From NCBI RefSeq assembly GCF_002455975.1, contig NZ_DKLM01000007.1, positions 1-11,769 on the forward strand: a stretch of 11,769 bases of DNA, written 5' to 3'. Origin of the DNA: Clostridium sp. UBA6640. GTDB taxonomy: Bacteria; Bacillota; Clostridia; Clostridiales; Clostridiaceae. Positions 6,909 to 11,769 of the stretch are shown piece by piece. Position numbers and translations under genes: made by a program. Position 1 is the first letter of the stretch; each line of letters starts with the position of its first letter. The notes beneath the pieces are model-generated. The model was not told where the DNA came from. It did not search any database and worked only from the letters and a program-made list of their open reading frames with translations.

Positions 6909-8006
6909 CTAAAGCATTTCTTTAGCTTTAGCAAAAATCATTCTACCTGCAGCAGTTTGAAGCACTGATGTTACAACCACTAATATAGTTTCTCCTATAT
7001 AGCTCCTACCTTCTTCAACAACTATCATTGTACCATCATCAAGGTATGCAAGACCTTGACCTGACTCCTTACCATCTTTAACAATTTGAATCTTCATTTC
7101 TTCTCCTGGAAGAACTACAGGTTTTATTGCATTAGCAAGTTCATTAATGTTTAATACAGAAACTCCTTGGAATTCCGCCACTTTATTAAGGTTGTAATCA
7201 TTAGTTATAACCTTACCGTTTAAAAGTTGTGCAAGTTTTAATAACTTAATATCAACCTCTGGTATCTCTGGAAAATCGCCTTCCCATATTTCAACTTTTA
7301 TGTTTAATTCCTTTTGTATTTTATTTAGTATATCAAGTCCTCTTCTTCCCCTATTTCTTTTAAGTCCATCTCCTGAATCAGCTATATGTCTTAACTCATT
7401 TAAAACAAAGTTAGGTATTACGAGTACTCCTTCAATGAACCCTGTTTGGCAAAGATCAAATATTCTTCCATCAATAATAACAGAAGTATCTAATATCTTT
7501 GCACTTCCTTTTGGTATGTTTTTATGTTTAGCCTCTTTATTGGGTGATATTCTTTTTAAATTGGAAAGTAGTGATAAAATATCTTCTTTTTTTCTAACTG
7601 CTACATCTGCCGACACTACCACAATTATTAAAGTTACTATAATTGATATAATTGTGTAAATCATTGATGTACTTTTAATCAAACTTGAAAGCAGTACGGA
7701 TACTATTAATCCTAAAACCGCTCCAATTGCTCCTAATAACATGTCTGCTGTAGGTACTTTTTGTAAACTCTTCTCTGTGTAATCTATAGCTCTCATTATA
7801 AGCTTAGTAACATATGAGGATAATAAATAAAATAAAACTAAGAATGCTAAAACACAAAATATAATAAATAAAATTCCTTTTAATGGCGAGTCTTTAAGTA
7901 TGCCAAGACCTACTATAAATTCTGTTCGACTAATCCAAGTTCCTATTATATATCCTAAGCTTCCTCCTGCAATAGTAATAAGAGCTCTTAATATATTTTT
8001 CAACAA
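6909..8006 (-). CDS. yacL: Membrane-anchored PIN/TRAM-domain protein (YacL family)
   Basis: Conserved Firmicute membrane protein of unknown cellular role, related to Bacillus YacL. The first 140 residues hold four hydrophobic segments, at about 6-24, 44-70, 89-110 and 115-137. A cytoplasmic PIN nuclease-like domain follows (about 168-295) with the acidic set intact: LDTSVIIDGRIFDL (D173, D179), NELRHIAD (E204), EVDIKLLKLA and ITNDYNLNKVA (D270). The C-terminal TRAM domain (about 297-365), a probable RNA-binding module, includes QGLAYLDDGTMIVVEEG. Start: the frame extends to GTG 8015, but that codon overlaps GGGAGG. TTG 8006, 8 nt after GGAGG, fits better and gives 365 aa. It is paired with ispD downstream and divergent from the small gene at 8336. 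RNase activity is inferred from the fold. Confidence 0.92.
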   Translation of the reverse strand: MLKNILRALITIAGGSLGYIIGTWISRTEFIVGLGILKDSPLKGILFIIFCVLAFLVLFYLLSSYVTKLIMRAIDYTEKSLQKVPTADMLLGAIGAVLGLIVSVLLSSLIKSTSMIYTIISIIVTLIIVVVSADVAVRKKEDILSLLSNLKRISPNKEAKHKNIPKGSAKILDTSVIIDGRIFDLCQTGFIEGVLVIPNFVLNELRHIADSGDGLKRNRGRRGLDILNKIQKELNIKVEIWEGDFPEIPEVDIKLLKLAQLLNGKVITNDYNLNKVAEFQGVSVLNINELANAIKPVVLPGEEMKIQIVKDGKESGQGLAYLDDGTMIVVEEGRSYIGETILVVVTSVLQTAAGRMIFAKAKEML

Positions 8007-8188
8007 GAGATTCACCTCCCTATTCGATTATTGACAAATTATTAAAATACTATCCTATTTATAATAATATATATTATGAATAAATTTATTTCAATAAGTT
8101 ATCATATTCTTAATAAAATATTAATTGAAAACCTTTAATTCTTATGATATTCTAATCTTTATGTTACATAGTTCAAAATAATATTATA

Positions 8189-8216
8189 ATTATCCCCCTA
8201 TTATTTGTTACGACAA
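8189..8216 (-). promoter_or_regulatory. Possible promoter for yacL-ispD
   Basis: Minus-strand TTGTCG (8216-8211) and GATAAT (8194-8189) are 16 nt apart, matching four and five of six consensus positions. A TATAAT at 8188-8183 directly follows. The leader would be about 175 nt, long for this locus, so this is a candidate only. Confidence 0.3.
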
Positions 8217-8232
8217 TGATATATTATATAAA
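8205..8232 (+). promoter_or_regulatory. Possible promoter for the small gene at 8336
   Basis: TTGTTA (8205-8210) is followed after 16 nt by TATAAA (8227-8232). The match is moderate and the AT-rich context makes chance hits common. It overlaps the minus-strand candidate, so the two would compete if both are real. Confidence 0.3.
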
Positions 8233-8335
8233 CATAAGTTAGATTTGGAAGTAAGAATTAATCTTATATATTATATCAATAAATGCTATTTAATTTAAAC
8301 ATGTACTTTAAAATTTTTATAAGGAGTTGAAAGTA

Positions 8336-8740
8336 ATGAAGGATCTTATTTTCGATGAATTTCAAAATTCTGTTGATGAATGTTTATTAAGACATAAAAG
8401 TATATTAGATATTATGTCAAAGCTTCAAGAGTCTGAGGCTAGAGTTAATAGAGCTTTAATAAAATCTGTAACTAGTTGCGGTTGTTTAAAAGTGGAAGCT
8501 GAAAAACAGCAAATTCCTCATAATATAGATAATTTAGATTTAGAGGATTTAGATGATTGTTTTGATACCCACCTTAAAGGTAATATTTGTAACTCTTGTC
8601 GAGAAATATTGGAAAAGGAGCTTGGAAATCATTTCTTCTATGTAGCTTCAATTTGTAATTCTCTTGATTTAAATCTTTACGATATATTTTTAAAAGAATA
8701 TAAAAATATTAACGCTTTAGGAAAATACACATTAAAATAG
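8336..8740 (+). CDS. Small Cys-containing protein, unrecognised; possible degenerate MazG-like fold
   Basis: I do not recognise this 134-aa protein by name. It appears soluble and mainly helical: no signal peptide or membrane segment. It has seven cysteines (16, 48, 50, 75, 85, 88, 107), including a CxC at 48-50 and a CxxC at 85-88, which could bind zinc or another metal. An acidic stretch (NLDLEDLDDCFD) lies between them. Residues 90-118, with EKELGNHFFYVASICNSLDL, resemble the C-terminal helices of MazG-type NTP pyrophosphohydrolases (typical EELGDVLFYLA), but the catalytic Asp of ELGD is Asn here and no clear EExxE motif precedes it. That link is inference. AGGAG (8322-8326) precedes ATG 8336 by 9 nt; the in-frame TTG 8327 is too close to it. 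It is the only plus-strand gene, convergent with disA and divergent from yacL. Codon use is AT-rich like its neighbours. Confidence 0.85.
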   Translation: MKDLIFDEFQNSVDECLLRHKSILDIMSKLQESEARVNRALIKSVTSCGCLKVEAEKQQIPHNIDNLDLEDLDDCFDTHLKGNICNSCREILEKELGNHFFYVASICNSLDLNLYDIFLKEYKNINALGKYTLK

Positions 8741-8748
8741 TACATTGC

Positions 8749-8779
8749 ATAGCACAAAACATTTAAGATTTTGTGCTAT
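8749..8779 (+). terminator. Hairpin between the convergent small gene and disA
   Basis: ATAGCACAAAA (8749-8759) and TTTTGTGCTAT (8769-8779) form a perfect 11-bp stem with a 9-nt loop, starting 9 nt after the small gene's stop. The plus-strand downstream run is T-rich but interrupted (ATTTCTTTA), and the minus-strand side has no T-tract. The stem contains the disA stop codon (8778-8776). It probably ends plus-strand transcription and may work in both directions. Confidence 0.6.
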
Positions 8780-9840
8780 ATTTCTTTATGAAATGAATAT
8801 TGTTCTTTCAATTTTTCAATTCCATTTCTTATAACCTTTGCTCTAGCTTCTCCTATGCCCTCCACAGCATAAAGTTCTTCAAAAGATGCTTTTTCAATAA
8901 ATCTTAATTGCTTAAAATGATTAATCAAATTTTCTATGACAGAAGTAGGTACTCTATAAATCTTATTTAAAATTCTATATCCTTTTGTAAATACTAAAGT
9001 ATCTGATAATGACTTAGAAGGATATCCTAGTAATTTAGATATATTATCTAAATCTAATAATTCATCTTTGGATAATTTTTGTATATTTTTACAAATAGTG
9101 TTTATATTAGTTTCTTCTTTAGAATAATCTCTAATTAAATCCATTCCATCCTTTTCAATATTTTTAATTAATTCTTTAAGCTGCATTTCTATTAATCTAC
9201 CCTCATTACCTAATTCACATATATATATTTCAATCTCATATACAATTCTCATAATCATTTCTGCTCTTTGAATGGCAGTAGATACATCTAGTAAGCTCAC
9301 AGAATCATGAAGCTCTAATCTATTTAAATTATTAATAACTTTCTCAAAGACAGAAACATATTTTTCCAGGGTATTTAATGCTTGATTAGCCTTAGCTAAA
9401 ACTTCACCACTATCTCTTACTATATACTTAATATCATCTTTATAAACAGTTATTAGATTTCTTCTTTGCGAAATAGCCACCACCGTTAAACCTGTTTGCT
9501 TTGCAATTCTTTGAGCTGTTCTATGTCTAGTACCTGTTTCAAATGTAGGTATCGATGAATTAGGTATAAGCTGAGTGTTAGCATATAATATCTTTTTTAA
9601 GTCACTACTAATAATAATAGCACCATCCATCTTAGCAAGTTCGTATATATAAGCTGGAGTATACTCTGAATAAATACTAAAACCACCATCAATTAGACTT
9701 AGAATCTCATCACTATCACTTAATACTATAAGACCACCAGTTTTAGCATATAAGATATTATCTAAACCTTCTCTAAGTAGCGTACCTGGTGACAATATTT
9801 TAAGTATATCAATCAATTCCTTCTGTTTTTCTTCCTTCAT
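8776..9840 (-). CDS. disA: DNA integrity scanning diadenylate cyclase DisA
   Basis: Makes the second messenger c-di-AMP from two ATP and, in Bacillus, scans DNA for branched lesions and delays sporulation. The 354-aa chain (family about 360) has the DAC catalytic domain at about 1-145, with the signature MDGAIIIS (D72-G73-A74) and TGTRHRTAQRIAKQTG (R105-H106-R107). A helical linker follows (about 150-290). The C-terminal HhH DNA-binding domain has FEELYAVEGIGEARAKVIRN near 319-338. It assembles as an octamer in known cases. ATG 9840 follows GGAG by only 3 nt, an unusually short gap; the N-terminus MKEEKQKELIDILKILSPGT aligns with the family. It follows radA after 95 nt with the same orientation, a conserved pairing: RadA is known to bind and inhibit DisA in Bacillus. 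Confidence 0.97.
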   Translation of the reverse strand: MKEEKQKELIDILKILSPGTLLREGLDNILYAKTGGLIVLSDSDEILSLIDGGFSIYSEYTPAYIYELAKMDGAIIISSDLKKILYANTQLIPNSSIPTFETGTRHRTAQRIAKQTGLTVVAISQRRNLITVYKDDIKYIVRDSGEVLAKANQALNTLEKYVSVFEKVINNLNRLELHDSVSLLDVSTAIQRAEMIMRIVYEIEIYICELGNEGRLIEMQLKELIKNIEKDGMDLIRDYSKEETNINTICKNIQKLSKDELLDLDNISKLLGYPSKSLSDTLVFTKGYRILNKIYRVPTSVIENLINHFKQLRFIEKASFEELYAVEGIGEARAKVIRNGIEKLKEQYSFHKEI

Positions 9841-9935
9841 TTTCTCCGTTATATGAACTACTTTAAAGAAATAATAACGGTATTCACTTCCTTTCCCATA
9901 TATTTTTTATATTTATTATACTTTAGATGTCCATA
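9841..9935 (-). promoter_or_regulatory. radA-disA spacer: possible disA promoter and SD-masking hairpin
   Basis: On the minus strand TATAAT (9920-9915) lies 17 nt after a T-run (9943-9938) that is a poor -35. Further down, CCGTTAT (9880-9874) can pair perfectly with ATAACGG (9852-9846) over 7 bp; the second arm includes the CGG of the disA CGGAG ribosome site. A 13-codon reading frame starting ATGGGAAAG (9899) and ending TAG at 9860-9858 lies across the first arm, without a good ribosome site. Regulation is inference. Confidence 0.35.
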
Positions 9936-11303
9936 TTAAAAAACCTTATTAATTACTTCTCTAATATTTGATATTCCTATTATATTTATTTTTTTATTTT
10001 CTATTTTTTCCTTATTCCTCAGAGGCATAATTATGTTTTTGAATCCCATTTTTATGCCTTCATTTACTATTTTATCTATATGTGATATAGGCCGAACCTC
10101 TCCCGTTAAACCTACTTCTCCTATAAATAATGGTCTTTCAAGTTTAACTTCTTTACCTTTAGCACTAGACATAAGAGCTACTGCAAGACCTAAATCTCCA
10201 AAGGTCCCTTCTATATTTAATCCTCCTACCACATTTATATAAACATCACTACTATAAAAAGGAATCCTTAATTTTTTCTCTAGAACTGCTAATATAAGAC
10301 TCATTCTTGAGTTATCTACTCCTACTGCAGTTCTTCTAGGCATAACAGCCTTAGTTTCACTTACTAATGCTTGTATTTCTACAAGTAATGGTCTTGTTCC
10401 TTCAATAGTCCCTATTACTACTGACCCTTCTTGCTCAAAAGAAGTCTCCTGTAAAAATACGCTGGAAGCATCTAAAATTTCCTCTAGTCCACTTTGCCTC
10501 ATTTCAAAAACACCAATTTCACTAGTTGTTCCAAAACGATTTTTTATAGTTCTTAGTATTCTAAACTCTTGAGTTCTTTCCCCTTCAAAGTATAAAACTG
10601 TATCTACCATATGTTCTAAAACCCTAGGACCTGCAAGTTCTCCCTGTTTTGTAACATGAGCAACGATGAATAGGGGTATTCCCTTAGTTTTACCTATCCT
10701 CATAAGTTCATTGGTACACTCTCTAACCTGTGAAACACTACCTGGTGCAGAACTTATTTCACTTTTATATAAGGTTTGTATGGAATCAATTATTACAAAT
10801 ACAGGCTCTAATTCTAAAACATGATTTTCTATAGTTGTAATATTAGTTTCAGATACAATATATAAATTATCACTTATAGAATTTAATCTTTCGGCCCTCA
10901 TCTTTATTTGTTCTTCTGACTCTTCCCCTGATACATAAAGCACTTTTCCATATTTATCAGAAATATTTTTAGCACTTTGAAGTAATATTGTAGATTTTCC
11001 TATTCCCGGATCACCAGATATTAATGTTAAGGATCCTTTAACTAAGCCTCCGCCTAATACCCTATTAAGCTCAGTAATCCCAGTATTATATCTTTCATAT
11101 TGGCTAGACTTAATATCCTTTATATTCTGAGGTTTATTATTACCGCTTATAGTAACTGCTCTATTAAATACTTGTGGTTGCGACGGGAGCTTAACCTCTT
11201 CTGACATGGTGTTCCAGTTATTACAGCTAGGGCACTTTCCTATCCATTTAGGTGACTCGTATCCGCATTGATTACAAACATATATATTTTTAACCTTAGC
11301 CAT
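9936..11303 (-). CDS. radA: DNA repair protein RadA (Sms)
   Basis: RecA-related ATPase that promotes branch migration and processing of recombination intermediates. The 455-aa chain has, in order: an N-terminal C4 zinc finger CNQCG...CPSC (C10, C13, C24, C27), the RecA-like ATPase core with Walker A GDPGIGKST (97-105), Walker B VFVIID (168-173), and the RadA-specific KNRFG motif (254-258). The C-terminal Lon-protease-like domain (about 345-450) includes INVVGGLNIEGTFGDLGLA and FIGEVGLTGEVRPI and lacks the protease catalytic serine. The frame extends to TTG 11318, but the GGAGG site (11316-11312) overlaps it and lies 8 nt before ATG 11303, giving MAKVKNIYVCNQCG. In Bacillus it ends the ctsR-clpC operon; here no clpC end is seen within 466 nt upstream. 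Confidence 0.98.
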   Translation of the reverse strand: MAKVKNIYVCNQCGYESPKWIGKCPSCNNWNTMSEEVKLPSQPQVFNRAVTISGNNKPQNIKDIKSSQYERYNTGITELNRVLGGGLVKGSLTLISGDPGIGKSTILLQSAKNISDKYGKVLYVSGEESEEQIKMRAERLNSISDNLYIVSETNITTIENHVLELEPVFVIIDSIQTLYKSEISSAPGSVSQVRECTNELMRIGKTKGIPLFIVAHVTKQGELAGPRVLEHMVDTVLYFEGERTQEFRILRTIKNRFGTTSEIGVFEMRQSGLEEILDASSVFLQETSFEQEGSVVIGTIEGTRPLLVEIQALVSETKAVMPRRTAVGVDNSRMSLILAVLEKKLRIPFYSSDVYINVVGGLNIEGTFGDLGLAVALMSSAKGKEVKLERPLFIGEVGLTGEVRPISHIDKIVNEGIKMGFKNIIMPLRNKEKIENKKINIIGISNIREVINKVF

Positions 11304-11362
11304 TAATTTGCCCTCCAAAAATATTATATAAATCTTTTATTAACCCTTTATTAACTCTTTAA

Positions 11363-11396
11363 AATAAAATAGCTATCATATACTAGCTATTTTATT
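11363..11396 (-). terminator. Perfect 13-bp hairpin before radA
   Basis: AATAAAATAGCTA (11363-11375) pairs perfectly with TAGCTATTTTATT (11384-11396) around an 8-nt loop. On the minus strand the 3' arm is T-rich and runs into TTTTAAAG. It may end transcription from upstream or act as an attenuator for radA; the T-tract is short, so termination is uncertain. Confidence 0.5.
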
Positions 11397-11436
11397 CTAA
11401 AATGCCTTATATAAGATTTTAACTTATTTTTTATAT

Positions 11437-11463
11437 ATTATACAAATTTTTTTCAATTCACAA
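11437..11463 (-). promoter_or_regulatory. Possible promoter upstream of radA
   Basis: Minus-strand TATAAT (11442-11437) has TTGTGA (11463-11458) 15 nt upstream, four of six -35 matches at short spacing. The -35 lies inside the left terminal repeat of the 11452-11607 element. Transcripts would start near 11430 and cross the 13-bp hairpin before reaching radA. Confidence 0.35.
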
Positions 11464-11607
11464 TGCACAATTAATAAAGAGATTAGTTTTAGCCAAACTG
11501 ATTTCTTAAGATGTCTTTTTTTAATAAAAGTGACTATATCACTTTAAAAATAAATCAATTCTAAATTTCTCAGTAAAGCTGAGAAATACCCAAAATTGTG
11601 AATTCAA
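11452..11607. repeat. Inverted-repeat-bounded, MITE-like element (156 bp)
   Basis: TTCAATTCACAAT (11452-11464) and its near-exact reverse complement ATTGTGAATTCAA (11595-11607) match at 12 of 13 positions and bound 156 bp. Inside are three hairpins. One is a 13-bp stem with two G-U pairs (11477-11489 with 11495-11507). One is a 7-bp stem AAAGTGA/TCACTTT (11527-11545). One is a perfect 9-bp stem ATTTCTCAG/CTGAGAAAT (11565-11587). No reading frame of useful size is present and no clear target-site duplication is seen. It could be a non-autonomous insertion or a structured RNA; multi-copy status cannot be seen here. Confidence 0.45.
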
Positions 11608-11621
11608 TAATTCCAATTTTC

Positions 11622-11654
11622 TAAAACCCTATGCTTTTTAAACATAGGGTTTTA
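11622..11654. terminator. Perfect 12-bp hairpin, possible bidirectional terminator
   Basis: TAAAACCCTATG (11622-11633) pairs perfectly with CATAGGGTTTTA (11643-11654) around a 9-nt loop. Both strands have TTTT in or just after the 3' arm. TAGGGTT is repeated directly at 11645 and 11655. On the minus strand it would lie downstream of the gene to the right of the window, so it may terminate that gene. Confidence 0.55.
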
Positions 11655-11769
11655 TAGGGTTCCTTAATGAAAATTTAACTTATGCATGATTTTAATTTCC
11701 ATAACAAAAAATCTTTTCTATGAATGAAAAATTAAGAGTGAAAGATGAAGAATTATGGTTAAAACTTCA

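Larger units (their letters stand above)
8007..8335. other. Divergent AT-rich intergenic region
   Basis: About 330 nt between the divergent yacL and the small plus-strand gene. It holds no convincing open reading frame. It contains the Shine-Dalgarno sites of both genes and overlapping, only moderately convincing, divergent promoter candidates around 8189-8232. No strong hairpin is seen. Confidence 0.6.
11304..11769. other. Hairpin-rich non-coding region upstream of radA
   Basis: No convincing gene is visible in these 466 nt. Contents from radA outward: the radA ribosome site, a direct repeat of GTTAATAAA (11356-11337, minus strand), a 13-bp hairpin (11363-11396), a TATAAT (11442-11437), a terminal-inverted-repeat element (11452-11607), a 12-bp hairpin (11622-11654), and a purine-rich low-complexity tract near 11721-11756. 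The minus-strand gene expected upstream is outside the window. Confidence 0.6.

Noticed and set aside
7300..7659. 119-residue plus-strand frame opposite yacL
   Set aside because: Hydrophobic character comes from reading the antisense of the PIN and membrane segments; no ribosome site or recognisable domain.
11721..11756. Purine-rich repeats of the GAATGAAAAATTAAG type, considered as a CRISPR or tandem array
   Set aside because: The units are short and irregular with no constant repeat length or spacers; treated as low-complexity sequence.

Overview
The window reads as chromosome of a low-GC Firmicute, most likely Clostridium sensu stricto. The spacers are very AT-rich, Shine-Dalgarno sites of the GGAGG type precede most genes, and the gene set (radA, disA, yacL, ispD, proS, mrnC, thyX, rlmB, yacP, sigH, tRNA) matches the conserved Firmicute radA-to-sigH neighbourhood. 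No species can be named from the sequence alone. Almost everything is on the minus strand, so the biological order runs from high to low coordinates. The only plus-strand gene is a small unrecognised Cys-containing protein at 8336-8740.

Region by region, in minus-strand order. 11304-11769 is non-coding and hairpin-rich; it includes a 156-bp unit with 12/13-matching terminal inverted repeats and three internal hairpins (a MITE-like candidate). radA (DNA branch migration/repair ATPase) is followed after a 95-nt spacer by disA (c-di-AMP synthase). disA converges on the small plus-strand gene, and a hairpin overlaps the disA stop codon. yacL (membrane PIN-TRAM protein) and ispD (MEP isoprenoid pathway) form a tight pair. 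proS is its own unit: a near-consensus promoter, a T-box leader with a CCU (Pro) specifier, a leader terminator and a terminator-like hairpin after the gene. After a 521-nt gene-free gap comes mrnC-thyX-rlmB-yacP (23S rRNA maturation and methylation, dTMP synthesis, ribosome-associated RNase). sigH follows with a good promoter of its own, and tRNA-Thr(GGT) follows sigH behind a perfect TTGACA-17-TATAAT promoter. Positions 1-76, downstream of the tRNA, hold no recognisable gene.

Taken together this is a housekeeping and information-processing locus: recombination and DNA-integrity signalling (RadA, DisA), isoprenoid precursor synthesis, amino-acid-sensing control of ProRS, rRNA processing, and the alternative sigma factor for early stationary phase and sporulation. 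Several genes have a start codon that must be moved downstream of the longest reading frame because the Shine-Dalgarno site overlaps the longest start (sigH, thyX, yacL, radA, the small ORF). I see no phage, IS transposase, CRISPR or toxin system. The least explained items are the small Cys-rich protein and the inverted-repeat element at the right end.
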